The notes beneath the pieces are model-generated. The model was given only the letters and a program-made list of their open reading frames with translations, did no database searches and had not been told where the DNA came from. Of a stretch of DNA of 64,000 nt, positions 44,919 to 54,263 are shown piece by piece. A program made the translations under genes and the position numbers. Numbering within the stretch: position 1 is the stretch's first letter; each line of letters begins with the position of its first letter. This DNA is from an uncultured Collinsella sp. (lineage in GTDB: Bacteria > Actinomycetota > Coriobacteriia > Coriobacteriales > Coriobacteriaceae): the NCBI GenBank assembly GCA_902490405.1, contig CABUDS010000009.1:1-64000 (forward strand), in the 5' to 3' direction.

Positions 44919-45820
44919 TCGAAAGCACCCACCAGCTCGTTGATGTCCTTCACGCCCTGGGACTCTGCCCAGGCCTCGAGCTCGTGCGCAATCTTAATCG
45001 AGGCACACGGATCGACGAAGTTGGCCATGCCGACCGACACACAGGTGGCGCCGGCCAGGATAAACTCAGCCGCATCCTCGCCGGTCATGACACCGCCGAC
45101 ACCGTTGATGGGGATATCGACGGCCTGGGCAACCTCCCAGACCATACGCACGGCGATGTGGTGGCACAGCGGGCCCGAAAGGCCGCCCTTGGGCTTGGCC
45201 ACGCGGGACTTGCGGGTATGGACGTCGATGGCCATGCCCTGGATGGAGTTGATGACCGAAAGACCGTCGGCACCGGCAGCCTCGAGGGCCTTAGCGATCT
45301 CGGCGACGTTAACCGGCGCCATCTTTACGAACAGCGGCTTATCAGTCACCTTGCGGCAGGCAGCCATAACGGAAGAGGCGCCCTCGGGCGTGGAGCCCAT
45401 GGCGGCACCGCCGGCGGCGATATTAGGGCAGCTCACGTTGATCTCGTAGCCGGCAGCCCAGGGGCACAGCTCGACATACATCTCGAGTGCGCGGACAAAC
45501 TCGTCAACGGAGTGACCGGCAACCTGACAGATGACCTGGCAGCCGTCCTTGGACAGCTGTTCGAGCCACGGACCGGACTCGCGGGCAAAGGCGGCCACGC
45601 CGGGGTTCTGAAGACCCACGGAGTTGATCATACCGCCGGGAATTTCGGCCATGCGGGGCGCGGGATTGCCGGGCCAGGGCTCGGCAGCGCAACCCTTGGT
45701 GGTGATGGCGCCCAGCTGGGAAACATCAAAGAAGTTCTGGAACTGCCAACCGTAGCCAAAGGTACCGGCTGCGGTGTTAATGGGGTTCTGCATCTTGACG
45801 CCGCCGAAATCGACGGCCAT
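44912..45820 (-). CDS. pyrD: Dihydroorotate dehydrogenase catalytic subunit, class 1B
   Basis: A 302-residue FMN enzyme that oxidises dihydroorotate to orotate. It has MQNPINTAAGTFGYGWQ, NSVGLQNPGV, YEINVSCPNIAAGGAAMG with the catalytic cysteine region, and NGVGGVMTGEDAAEFI. The start is the ATG of MAVDFGGVKM; a GTG two codons earlier (45826) is also possible. It acts with PyrK, encoded just upstream, to pass electrons to NAD. Confidence 0.94.
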   Translation of the reverse strand: MAVDFGGVKMQNPINTAAGTFGYGWQFQNFFDVSQLGAITTKGCAAEPWPGNPAPRMAEIPGGMINSVGLQNPGVAAFARESGPWLEQLSKDGCQVICQVAGHSVDEFVRALEMYVELCPWAAGYEINVSCPNIAAGGAAMGSTPEGASSVMAACRKVTDKPLFVKMAPVNVAEIAKALEAAGADGLSVINSIQGMAIDVHTRKSRVAKPKGGLSGPLCHHIAVRMVWEVAQAVDIPINGVGGVMTGEDAAEFILAGATCVSVGMANFVDPCASIKIAHELEAWAESQGVKDINELVGAFEC

Positions 45821-45834
45821 GTTCACGGTACCCA

Positions 45835-46626
45835 CTAGAAGACCACCACCTTGGAAGCATCGAACACGGGGCCGCACATACAAGCACCCTTCATACCGTC
45901 AACCGTCTCGACATTGCAGGTGTTGCAGGCGCCAAAGCCACAGCTCATCATGCGCTCGAGCGACACCTCGCAGTACACACCGGCCTCGGCGGCAGCGGCG
46001 GCGACCTTCTTCATCATGACGGCGGGGCCGCAGCTGGCGACGTAGTCGTAGCCGCCCTCTCCAAGCAGCTCGGCTGCCGGATCGGTGCAAAAACCGTGCG
46101 TGCCGAGCGAACCGTCGTCGGTGCACACGTTAACCGTGGCGCCCAGCGCACGGAACTCATCGACACCCACGACTTTGGAAGCGGTGCCAAAGCCCAGGCA
46201 CACGTCCACATCAACACCCTGCTCGGCAAGCACGCCGGCAAGACACAGCACAGGCGGAACGCCGACGCCACCGGCGACGAGCAGTGCCTTCCTGGTGCCC
46301 TCGGGTACCATCCAGCCACGGCCACCGGGGCCCAACAGGTTAGAGGTGGAGCCAGGGCCCATCTGGGACAAACGGCGGGTATCGTCGCCCACGACGGCGT
46401 ACCACAGCTCGACGGTGCCGGCCTCGGCGTCGGCGCGATAGAAGCTCAGGGGCACGCGAAGCAGCGAGGAGGCATCGCCGGGCACGGCAATGTTCACAAA
46501 CTGACCGGGCTTGAGCGCACTTGCAAGCTTGGGGGCCGAGATTACGAGCGAGAAGATGCCGTCGGCGATCTCCTGGTTCGAGACGACCTCGAAGTCGTGC
46601 ATGCGTGCAGTGGAAGGTGTGGGCAT
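45835..46626 (-). CDS. pyrK: Dihydroorotate dehydrogenase electron-transfer subunit
   Basis: A 263-residue partner of class 1B PyrD. The N-terminal FAD domain has LRVPLSFYRADAEAGTVELW, then the NAD-binding LLVAGGVGVPPVLCLA, and four cysteines for the 2Fe-2S cluster in ERMMSCGFGACNTCNVETVD and GACMCGP. Electrons flow from FMN in PyrD through the cluster and FAD to NAD. Located between pyrC and pyrD. Confidence 0.94.
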   Translation of the reverse strand: MPTPSTARMHDFEVVSNQEIADGIFSLVISAPKLASALKPGQFVNIAVPGDASSLLRVPLSFYRADAEAGTVELWYAVVGDDTRRLSQMGPGSTSNLLGPGGRGWMVPEGTRKALLVAGGVGVPPVLCLAGVLAEQGVDVDVCLGFGTASKVVGVDEFRALGATVNVCTDDGSLGTHGFCTDPAAELLGEGGYDYVASCGPAVMMKKVAAAAAEAGVYCEVSLERMMSCGFGACNTCNVETVDGMKGACMCGPVFDASKVVVF

Positions 46627-46718
46627 AGACGCTCCAATCCCCCATGCGGTTGCATGGTTCAGGCGAACAGAAAGCGCGGCACCGCAAGGGCGCCGCGCAC
46701 AAAAGCGATAAGGCTATG

Positions 46719-48008
46719 CTAGCAGATGCAGCCGTCGGCAAGCGTCTGCTTGCCACCGACAAATACATCGGTGGCACGACCGGTGAGCGTGCGGCCGGCA
46801 AAACCGGAGTTCTCGGCGCGCGACTCGTAACCGTCCTCGCCAACCGTCCAGGTTGCGGAGGGGTCGAACACGGTCAGGTCGGCGACAGAGCCCGCCTTGA
46901 CCTGAACCTGATCGAGGCCCAGAATCTCACGCGGCTTGATGGCCATGAGCTCGACCATGCGGCTCACGCTCATCTTGCCCGTGTTGACCAGCTCAGTGAG
47001 CACGAGCGACAGCGAAGTCTCGAGGCCAATCATTCCAAAGGGCGCGAGCTCGAACTCGCGGGCCTTCTCCCACGGGGTGTGGGGAGCGTGGTCGGTAACG
47101 ATAGCGTCGACGGTACCGTCGATGACACCCTGACGGATGGCCTCGGCATCCTCGTCGGTGCGCAGCGGCGGATTGACCTTGAGCGAGGTGTTGTAGGTCT
47201 CGTCCAGGTCGTTCTCGGTCAAGAACATGTGGTGCGGGGTGGCCTCGCAGGTCACCTGGACACCGGCAGCCTTACCGGCACGCACGAGCTCCAGGCCATG
47301 AGCGGTGGAGATGTGCTGGATGTGCAGCTTGGCACCGGTCAGCTTGGCAATCTCGATGTCGCGGGCAATCTGAAGCTCCTCGCCGGCGGCCGGCCAACCC
47401 TCGAGGGCCAGACGGGTCGAGACCTTGCCCTCGTTGATCTGGCCGTGGCCGACCAGATCCTCGTCCTGGCAGTGGCTCATAAAGACCTTGCCGAACATCT
47501 TGCCGTAGTCCATGCAGCGACGGAGCATGCCCGCACCCTGCACGCCGCGACCGTCATCGGTGAAGGCGACGGCGCCGTGGGCGACCATATCGCCCATCTC
47601 GGACATAGCCTCGCCCTTAAGGCCGCGAGTCATAGCACCAGAAGGATAGACGCGGCAGTGGCCGACCTCGGCAGCGCGGGACTTGACGAACTCCACGACG
47701 GTGCCGTTATCGGTGACGGGATCGGTGTTGGGCATGGCGCACACGCCGGTGAAGCCGCCCTTGGCAGCAGCGCGAGTGCCACTCTCGATGTCCTCTTTGA
47801 CCTCGTAGCCAGGCTCGCGCAGATGCACGTGCATATCCACCAGGCCGGGGACGAGATACTTGCCGGAAAGGTCGCGGACCTCGGCTCCCTCGACGGCGAG
47901 ATTCTCGCCGACCTCGGCGATCTTATCGCCGTCAATCAGGACGTCAACGACACCGTCAAGCTCGACGGACGGGTCGACGACGTGGGCATTCTTAAGAAGC
48001 AAGGCCAT
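46719..48008 (-). CDS. pyrC: Dihydroorotase
   Basis: A 429-residue class I dihydroorotase that closes carbamoyl-aspartate to dihydroorotate. The metal-binding VDMHVHLREPGYEVKEDIES is typical, with HISTAHGLELVRAGKAAG and IVTDHAPHTPWEKAREFELA further on. GGAGG lies eight bases before the ATG of MALLLKNAHVV. The gene starts 17 bp inside pyrB. A GC-rich hairpin (46672-46698) lies in the 92-bp gap before pyrK and might cause some termination. Confidence 0.95.
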   Translation of the reverse strand: MALLLKNAHVVDPSVELDGVVDVLIDGDKIAEVGENLAVEGAEVRDLSGKYLVPGLVDMHVHLREPGYEVKEDIESGTRAAAKGGFTGVCAMPNTDPVTDNGTVVEFVKSRAAEVGHCRVYPSGAMTRGLKGEAMSEMGDMVAHGAVAFTDDGRGVQGAGMLRRCMDYGKMFGKVFMSHCQDEDLVGHGQINEGKVSTRLALEGWPAAGEELQIARDIEIAKLTGAKLHIQHISTAHGLELVRAGKAAGVQVTCEATPHHMFLTENDLDETYNTSLKVNPPLRTDEDAEAIRQGVIDGTVDAIVTDHAPHTPWEKAREFELAPFGMIGLETSLSLVLTELVNTGKMSVSRMVELMAIKPREILGLDQVQVKAGSVADLTVFDPSATWTVGEDGYESRAENSGFAGRTLTGRATDVFVGGKQTLADGCIC

Positions 48009-48936
48009 TATCGGCACCTCCAAGCAGCAGATACAGGATAGCCATACGCACGCAGATACCGGCGTAGACCTGCTCCAGGATGACGGAGCGTTGCGGGTGG
48101 TCGGCCATATAGGAGTCGAACTCGACGCCGCGGTTGATGGGGCCCGGGTGACAGATGATCGCGTCGGGCTTCATGAGCTTCTCGCGGTCCTTGGTCAGGC
48201 CGAAGAGCTTGTGGTACTCACGAATGGTCGGGAACGGGGCACCCTCGAGGCGCTCCTGCTGCACGCGCAGCATGTAGACGACGTCCAGCTCGGGCAGGAC
48301 GGAATCGAGGTCGCTCGTCACGTGGTCGCAGCCCAGGACCTCGGGCGCCGGCGGCAGCAGCGTGCCGGGGGCGACGGCGTAGGTCTCGCAGCCCATGATC
48401 TTAAGGGCGGGGATCAGCGAGCCGCAGACACGGGAGTGCGCGATATCGCCGACGACGGCGACCTTCAGACCGTGGAAGTCGCCCTTGTGCTCCCAGATGG
48501 TGTACAGGTCGAGCAGGGCCTGCGTGGGGTGGTTGTGCTTGCCGTCGCCGGCGCAGATGACGCTCGCGGGCGAGTTCTGCGTGACGATGTAGGGCGCGCC
48601 GGCGTGCTTGTCGCGCACGACGATGCAGTCGATCTTATAGGCGTTGAGGGTCTCGACGGTATCGACGAGGCTCTCGCCCTTGACCGTGGAGGTCGAAGAG
48701 CCGCCAAAGTTGAGGCTGTCGGCCGAAAGACGCTTCTCGGCGAGCTCGAAGGAGCTGCGCGTGCGCGTCGAGGGCTCGTTAAACATGTTGACGATGGTCT
48801 TGCCCTTGAGCGTGGGGACCTTCTTGATCGCACGCTCGTTGACCTCGGAGAACGCCTTGGCGGTCTCGAGGATGAGCTTGATGTCCTCTTCGGAGTACTC
48901 GGTAATGTCGATCAGGTGCTTATGGTTGAACGCCAC
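47992..48936 (-). CDS. pyrB: Aspartate carbamoyltransferase catalytic subunit
   Basis: A 314-residue enzyme joining carbamoyl phosphate and aspartate. The signature FNEPSTRTRSSFELAEKRLS binds carbamoyl phosphate, and HPTQALLDLYTIWEHKG and CHPGPINRGVEFDS are also typical. No regulatory subunit gene is nearby. The start is placed at a GTG four bases after the pyrR stop; a GTG four codons earlier (48948) overlaps pyrR and sits directly on the GGGAGG ribosome site. Confidence 0.94.
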   Translation of the reverse strand: MAFNHKHLIDITEYSEEDIKLILETAKAFSEVNERAIKKVPTLKGKTIVNMFNEPSTRTRSSFELAEKRLSADSLNFGGSSTSTVKGESLVDTVETLNAYKIDCIVVRDKHAGAPYIVTQNSPASVICAGDGKHNHPTQALLDLYTIWEHKGDFHGLKVAVVGDIAHSRVCGSLIPALKIMGCETYAVAPGTLLPPAPEVLGCDHVTSDLDSVLPELDVVYMLRVQQERLEGAPFPTIREYHKLFGLTKDREKLMKPDAIICHPGPINRGVEFDSYMADHPQRSVILEQVYAGICVRMAILYLLLGGADNGLAS

Positions 48937-48940
48937 GGTA

Positions 48941-49537
<597 letters not shown>

Positions 49538-49564
49538 TCACATGTCTTGACTGCTGACACAGTC

Positions 49565-49650
49565 AAAAAAATAGATGCCCGACCGCTCAAAGCGGACCAG
49601 ACACCCACAGGAAGGGCTGCTCTTTGGCAGCTATGTAATTCCATGTGGGT
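49565..49650 (-). promoter_or_regulatory. pyr operon leader: hairpin plus intrinsic terminator (attenuator)
   Basis: In the pyrR leader ACCCACA and TGTGGGT (49603-49650) enclose an inner GCTGC/GCAGC stem. Directly after it comes a terminator: TGTCTGGTCCGCT pairs with AGCGGTCGGGCA, using G:U pairs, and is followed by seven T (49565-49603). It ends about 40 bases before pyrR, so it can only work as an attenuator of the pyr operon. The consensus PyrR-binding loop is not obvious to me. The rest of 49526-49976 holds the rpmB promoter and leader. Confidence 0.65.
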
Positions 49651-49778
49651 ATCTCGTACCCCTTTAATGGTCAAGGGATAGTGTAGCCAACGTTGAGCTT
49701 AATTGCGAGCATAAATACAGAGCAATCCGTAAACGGAGCCCTACGCTCAATAAACCTATATATATTTGTGGGACGAGC

Positions 49779-49807
49779 TTGAAAACCTTGTTGCGAGCTG
49801 GCATAAT
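49779..49807 (+). promoter_or_regulatory. Promoter upstream of rpmB
   Basis: TTGAAA and CATAAT are separated by 17 bases on the plus strand, about 170 bases before rpmB. A second candidate is the extended -10 TGCTATAGT at 49914-49922, closer to the gene but with a poorly spaced -35 (TTGCGC). Confidence 0.5.
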
Positions 49808-49976
49808 CCCCCCTGCTGCACGCAAATCGGATCTACGTCCAGGGCCGTAGCGTGGGCACTATCGCCAAAAGAGGAATATCTCTGTGTAGATTGCGCACAG
49901 GGAGTGACTTCTGTGCTATAGTTCAGGCTTGTTTGTTAACGCGACATGTTCGTTTGTCGCCCAAGGAGGGTCAGTT

Positions 49977-50165
49977 ATGTCCAAAGTTTGCGAAGTTTGC
50001 GGTAAGCACCCCGTTGCCGGTCGCTCCATCAGCCACTCTCACCGCGTCACCAACCGTAAGTTCCGCCCCAACATCCAGCGCGTCTACGTCGTCGTCGATG
50101 GTCACCGTCGCAAGATGAACGTTTGCTCCACCTGCCTCAAGTCCGGCAAGGTTGCGCGCTCCTAA
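49977..50165 (+). CDS. rpmB: Ribosomal protein L28 (zinc-binding form)
   Basis: A 62-residue L28 starting MSKVCEVCGKHPVAGRSISH. It has two CxxC pairs (CEVC and CSTC), so it is the zinc-binding form; many bacteria also carry or switch to a cysteine-free copy when zinc is scarce. AAGGAGGG lies six bases before the ATG; the longer frame upstream runs through the leader. Single gene, followed by a strong terminator. Confidence 0.96.
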   Translation: MSKVCEVCGKHPVAGRSISHSHRVTNRKFRPNIQRVYVVVDGHRRKMNVCSTCLKSGKVARS

Positions 50166-50233
50166 ATAAGGTCTTACCAACAAGTACCTCGGACTCTCCG
50201 GGTCAAAGACCTCGCGTTCACATAGAACTTACC

Positions 50234-50266
50234 AAAGGCGTCCTCCCCCACGGAGGGCGCCTTTTT
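50234..50266 (+). terminator. Intrinsic terminator after rpmB
   Basis: AAAGGCG, then CTCC, pair with GAGG and GCGCCTTT around a short C-rich loop, followed by a five-T run on the plus strand. It lies 68 bp beyond the rpmB stop and just before the first REP-like palindrome. Confidence 0.85.
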
Positions 50267-50267
50267 G

Positions 50268-50390
50268 CACTCATTGGGGACAGACTTACATGAGTGTTTG
50301 CAGATGTCAAAGGAATCATAGCCCCACTCATTGGGGACACACTTAGATGAGTGTTTTCACGCATTGGGGACAGACATGACGCACGCATGC
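50268..50390 (+). repeat. REP-like palindromes (three units) downstream of the RAYT gene
   Basis: Unit 1 (50268-50296) has CACTCAT and ATGAGTG flanking TGGGGACAGACTTAC. Unit 2 (50325-50353) has the same ends and two substitutions inside. Unit 3 (from 50358) begins CACGCATTGGGGACAGACAT and is degenerate. All are in the same orientation and lie 30-150 bp from the 3' end of the transposase gene. Related units in the opposite orientation lie on the other side of that gene. Confidence 0.75.
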
Positions 50391-50418
50391 GGCGTCCCGA
50401 TCGGCTCCGGCCCCTATC

Positions 50419-51195
50419 TCACGCTGCATCCTTCCAGCCTGCAGTAGCCTTGGTCACGCTTGTGGCGCCGATACCGGTGATACGGGCAATTTGCTTGACC
50501 GTGAGATGTGCCCGCCTGAGCCTCAGCAGGCAGGCATCGCGTTCGGGGCGTGGCAGGGCCTTGAGCAACGCAGGATCTATGCTCGTCAGGACTTCGCGCG
50601 CAACGAAAAGGGCCTCCTCATCGGGGATCCGCCGGCGCGGAAGAACCTCCACTGACCAGATGCGCCCGGCAACTTTCTTGAGATGCTCGCAATAGCGACG
50701 GGAGCCTCCGACAACATCAAGCATAGGGGCCGCATCACAGATGTCAAAGGGATCATAGCCCAGCTGATACGCCTTATAGCTTGACCAGCGGTACGCCTCG
50801 AGCGAGTCAAGCGCACCCTTCACAGGATTGAGATGAATATAGTCGAGCAGCTGCACTGCCTGCGTGTCCGACTCAACCGCGACCCGCGAATAGCGATTGT
50901 CAAACAGATGGCCCGTTCTTCCCGTTTTCCCATTGAAATACTTGGCATACGCCGTCAGCGCGCACTGCATTGCCTTTGAAAGGTTGTCATATGGGTCATC
51001 AACCATCAAATGGAAGTGGTTGTCCATAAGACACCAGGCCAACACCGCCACGTCATGGCACGCAAACCTGTCCGATATGTCCGATAGGAAACGATAGCGG
51101 TCGGAATCATCTTCAAAAATGATCTGTTTGGAGTTACCGCGGTCAAAGACGTGGTAATAGCCGGTGAGCGAAATTTCGCGGGCGCATCGGGGCAT
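50419..51195 (-). CDS. REP-associated tyrosine transposase (RAYT, Y1/HUH superfamily)
   Basis: A 258-residue single-strand transposase relative. The HUH motif is HFHLM in AWCLMDNHFHLMVDDPY, GYYHVFDRGNSKQIIFEDDS opens the domain, and the conserved Tyr region follows in LTAYAKYFNGKTGRTGHLF. LDYIHLNPVKGALDSLEAYR is typical of the RAYT branch. The C-terminal 60 residues resemble a helix-turn-helix (RRAHLTVKQIARITGIGATS). AAAGGAG lies five bases before the chosen ATG. There are no IS ends; instead REP-like palindromes flank the gene, as expected for a domesticated enzyme that spreads REPs. Confidence 0.85.
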   Translation of the reverse strand: MPRCAREISLTGYYHVFDRGNSKQIIFEDDSDRYRFLSDISDRFACHDVAVLAWCLMDNHFHLMVDDPYDNLSKAMQCALTAYAKYFNGKTGRTGHLFDNRYSRVAVESDTQAVQLLDYIHLNPVKGALDSLEAYRWSSYKAYQLGYDPFDICDAAPMLDVVGGSRRYCEHLKKVAGRIWSVEVLPRRRIPDEEALFVAREVLTSIDPALLKALPRPERDACLLRLRRAHLTVKQIARITGIGATSVTKATAGWKDAA

Positions 51196-51321
51196 GGTCT
51201 CTCCTTTCAAAGCCGTACAGGCAACACCTAAAAGGAGAGAAGAAACGCGAAATGCTGAGCCTGTGACCTATTTATATCCAATCAGCGACAAAAACAGGCC
51301 CAAAACGACAAAATCGCAAAT

Positions 51322-51376
51322 CGATGTCTGTCCCAAATGAGTGAAACCACTCATGTAAGTCTGTCCCCAATGAGCG
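51322..51376 (-). repeat. REP-like palindromes (two units) upstream of the RAYT gene
   Basis: On the minus strand one unit at 51348-51376 reads CGCTCATTGGGGACAGACTT and ends ACATGAGTG. A partial one at 51322-51343 reads CACTCATTTGGGACAGACAT. They are inverted relative to the three units at 50268-50390. Together they make a BIME-like pair: GTGAAACCAC sits between the two adjoining ends. Confidence 0.75.
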
Positions 51377-51404
51377 GGGCGATGCACTGGCAGATAGTTT
51401 TAGT

Positions 51405-51434
51405 TAAAACGCTTCAGTTTATTGAAGCGTTTTA
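51405..51434. promoter_or_regulatory. Perfect 12-bp palindrome upstream of adhE
   Basis: TAAAACGCTTCA and TGAAGCGTTTTA are perfect inverted repeats around GTTTAT. The site is AT-rich at its ends and lies 93 bp before the adhE start and about 40 bp upstream of the probable -10. It could be an operator or a hairpin in the RNA. It does not match the Rex consensus (TTGTGAA-N4-TTCACAA). Confidence 0.55.
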
Positions 51435-51477
51435 GTGTGCCTTTTAGAGGAATCTGACCGTTTACCGAATTATTTCT

Positions 51478-51486
51478 TGCTATCAT
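51478..51486 (+). promoter_or_regulatory. Extended -10 promoter for adhE
   Basis: TGCTATCAT is an extended -10 element 40 bp upstream of the adhE start codon. No good -35 is seen at 16-18 bp spacing, which is common for extended -10 promoters. The same TTGCTATCAT string occurs upstream of pyrH. Confidence 0.45.
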
Positions 51487-51526
51487 GCAAGACGTAGGGT
51501 AAATCTCCGATCGCAAGGAGACACAA

Positions 51527-54175
51527 ATGGTGAAAAAGTCACCGGAAAACACTACTCCCGCAATTGTGGACAACGTAGAGGCGCTTGAGGCTAAGCTCGC
51601 TCAGATGCGAGAGGCCCAGGCGCTTTTTGCTACGTACACGCAGGAGCAGGTCGACAAGATCTTCTATGAGGCCGCCATGGCCGCCAACAAGGCACGTATC
51701 CCGTTGGCGAAGATGGCCATCGAGGAGACCGGCCGCGGCGTTCTTGAGGACAAGGTTATCAAGAACCACTACGCCGCAGAGTACATCTACAACGCTTACA
51801 AGAACACCAAGACCTGTGGTGTCCTGGAGCGCGACGAGGCTTACGGCATCACCAAGATCGCCGAGCCCATTGGCATCGTGGGCGCCGTCATCCCGACGAC
51901 CAACCCCACCTCCACCGCGATCTTCAAGACGCTGATCAGCCTGAAGACCCGCAACGCCATCATCATCTCCCCGCACCCGGCAGCCGCCAAGTGCACCATC
52001 GCCGCCGCCAAGCTCGTGCTTGACGCCGCCGTCAAGGCCGGCGCCCCCGAGGGCATCATCGGCTGGGTCGATGTCCCCTCCATCGAGCTGACCAACATGG
52101 TCATGCGCGACGTCGACATCATCCTCGCCACCGGTGGCCCGGGCATGGTCAAGGCCGCTTACTCCTCGGGCAAGCCCGCCCTGGGCGTTGGCGCCGGTAA
52201 CACCCCGGTCGTCATCGACGACACCGCCGACGTGCTGCTCGCCGTCAACTCCATCATCCACTCCAAGACCTTCGACAACGGCATGATCTGCGCTTCCGAG
52301 CAGTCCGTGACCGTCATCGACACCATCTATGACCAGGTTAAGGCCGAGTTCCAGAAGCGCGGCTGCTACTTCGTCAAGCAGGGTGCCGAGATGGAGGCCC
52401 TGCGTGCCGCCATGTTCAAGAACGGAGCTCTCGACCACCGCATCCCCGGCATGGCTGCCGCCAAGATCGCCGAGCTCGCAGGCATCGAGGTTCCCGCCAA
52501 GACCAAGATCCTGATCGCCGAGGTCACCTCCACCGACCCCGCCAAGGAGGAGTTCTCCCACGAGAAGCTCTCCCCGGTCCTGGCCATGTACCACGCCAAG
52601 GACTTCCAGGAGGCCGTCGACAAGGCCGAGCACCTGGTGCTCGCCGGTGGCCCGGGCCACACCGCCTCTCTGTACGTGCACCCCGCCCAGGCCGAGAAGA
52701 TCAGCCTGTTCGAGCACGTCATGAAGGCCTGCCGTATCGTCATCAACACCCCGTCCTCGCACGGCGGCATCGGTGACCTGTACAACTTTGGCATGAAGCC
52801 GTCTCTGACCCTGGGCTGCGGCTCCTGGGGCGGCAACTCCGTCTCCGAGAACGTTGGGGTGAAGCACTTGATCAACGTTAAGACTGTGGCCGAGCGCCGT
52901 GAGAACATGCTGTGGTTCCGCGCTCCCGAGAAGGTCTACTTCAAGAAGGGTTCCACGCCCGTCGCCCTCGACGAGCTTGGCAACGTCATGGGCAAGAAGC
53001 GCGCCTTCATCGTCACCGACCAGTTCCTCTTCAAGAATGGCAACACCCGCGCCATCGAGGCCAAGCTCGACGAGATGGGCATCGCCCACGACTGCTTCTA
53101 CGACGTCGAGCCCGATCCGTCGCTGCAGTGCGCACGTCGCGGCGCCAAGCAGATGGCTCTCTTTGAGCCGGACGTCATCATCGCCGTCGGCGGTGGCTCC
53201 GCTATGGACGCCGGCAAGATCATGTGGATGATGTACGAGCACCCCGAGTGCAAGTTTGAGGACATGGCCATGGACTTCATGGACATCCGCAAGCGCATCT
53301 TCACCTTCCCCGAGATGGGCAAGAAGGCCTACTTCGTCGCCGTCCCGACCTCTTCGGGTACCGGCTCCGAGTGCACGCCGTTCGCCATCATCACCGACAA
53401 GGAGACCGGCATCAAGTGGCCGCTCGCCGACTACGCGCTGCTCCCCAACATGGCTATCGTCGACGCCGACAACTGCATGACCGCCCCGCGCGGCCTGACC
53501 GCTGCCTCCGGCATCGACGTCATGACCCACGCCATCGAGTCCTACGTCTCCATCATGGCTTCCGACTACACCAAGGGCCTCTCCGAGCGCGCTGCCAAGC
53601 TCGTCTTCGAGAACCTGCCCTCCAGCTTCACGAACGGCGCCAAGGACCCGCACGCCCGCGAGGAGATGCACAACGCCTCCTGCATGGCCGGTATGGCCTT
53701 CGCCAACGCCTTCCTGGGCCTCAACCACTCCATGGCCCACAAGCTCGGCGCTTTCCATCACCTGCCCCACGGCCTCGCAAACGCTGTCATCCTGACCCGC
53801 GTTATGCGCTACAACGCCGCCGAGGCTCCCGTCAAGATGGGTACCTTCTCCCAGTATCCTTACCCCAACGCGCTGCACAACTACGCCGAGATGGCCAAGT
53901 ACTGCGGCATCGAGGGCAAGGACGACAAGGAGGTTTTCGAGAACTTCATCACGAAGCTCGAGGAACTCAAGGACTTCATCGGCGTCAAGAAGACCATCGC
54001 CGACTACGGTGTTGACGAGCAGTACTTCCTCGACACCCTCGACGAGATGACCGAGCAGGCATTCAACGACCAGTGCACCGGCGCAAACCCGCGCTACCCG
54101 CTCATGAGCGAGATCAAGGAGCTCTACCTGGACGCCTACTACGGCCGCGAGCCTCAGGACTACGCCGTCTGCTAG
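51527..54175 (+). CDS. adhE: AdhE, bifunctional aldehyde-alcohol dehydrogenase
   Basis: An 882-residue fermentation enzyme that reduces acetyl-CoA to acetaldehyde and then ethanol, reoxidising NADH. The N-terminal CoA-acylating aldehyde dehydrogenase domain (about 1-450) has the catalytic cysteine in NGMICASEQSV. The C-terminal iron alcohol dehydrogenase domain has GGGSAMDAGKIMWMMYEHPE and the iron ligands in ASGIDVMTHAIESYV and HKLGAFHHLPHGLANA. AAGGAG lies before the ATG. The codon usage is very strongly biased (nearly all C- or G-ending), typical of highly expressed genes, and leaves the complementary frame open for almost the whole length. Confidence 0.97.
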   Translation: MVKKSPENTTPAIVDNVEALEAKLAQMREAQALFATYTQEQVDKIFYEAAMAANKARIPLAKMAIEETGRGVLEDKVIKNHYAAEYIYNAYKNTKTCGVLERDEAYGITKIAEPIGIVGAVIPTTNPTSTAIFKTLISLKTRNAIIISPHPAAAKCTIAAAKLVLDAAVKAGAPEGIIGWVDVPSIELTNMVMRDVDIILATGGPGMVKAAYSSGKPALGVGAGNTPVVIDDTADVLLAVNSIIHSKTFDNGMICASEQSVTVIDTIYDQVKAEFQKRGCYFVKQGAEMEALRAAMFKNGALDHRIPGMAAAKIAELAGIEVPAKTKILIAEVTSTDPAKEEFSHEKLSPVLAMYHAKDFQEAVDKAEHLVLAGGPGHTASLYVHPAQAEKISLFEHVMKACRIVINTPSSHGGIGDLYNFGMKPSLTLGCGSWGGNSVSENVGVKHLINVKTVAERRENMLWFRAPEKVYFKKGSTPVALDELGNVMGKKRAFIVTDQFLFKNGNTRAIEAKLDEMGIAHDCFYDVEPDPSLQCARRGAKQMALFEPDVIIAVGGGSAMDAGKIMWMMYEHPECKFEDMAMDFMDIRKRIFTFPEMGKKAYFVAVPTSSGTGSECTPFAIITDKETGIKWPLADYALLPNMAIVDADNCMTAPRGLTAASGIDVMTHAIESYVSIMASDYTKGLSERAAKLVFENLPSSFTNGAKDPHAREEMHNASCMAGMAFANAFLGLNHSMAHKLGAFHHLPHGLANAVILTRVMRYNAAEAPVKMGTFSQYPYPNALHNYAEMAKYCGIEGKDDKEVFENFITKLEELKDFIGVKKTIADYGVDEQYFLDTLDEMTEQAFNDQCTGANPRYPLMSEIKELYLDAYYGREPQDYAVC

Positions 54176-54192
54176 TTTTAGCACGGTTTTTA

Positions 54193-54231
54193 ACGGCGGG
54201 GGTGCACGGGTGTTTCACACACCCCCGCCGT
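54193..54231 (+). terminator. Hairpin after adhE, probable terminator
   Basis: ACGGCGGGGGTG and CACCCCCGCCGT are perfect 12-bp arms around 15 bases, 18 bp after the adhE stop codon. The T-run behind it is weak (CGCTTCTATCG), so part of the transcript may run on into the phosphotransferase gene. Confidence 0.6.
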
Positions 54232-54263
54232 CGCTTCTATCGCATCGTTGAAAGGATGCAACC

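Noticed and set aside
50268..51376. A CRISPR array
   Set aside because: The repeats are palindromic REP units with irregular spacing and opposite orientations around a transposase gene; there are no cas genes or regular spacers.
51539..54184. An 881-codon open frame antisense to adhE
   Set aside because: It mirrors the extreme codon bias of adhE (C- or G-ending codons leave the opposite frame without stops). The translation is low-complexity Val/Leu/Gly/Asp-rich and has no ribosome site or family similarity.
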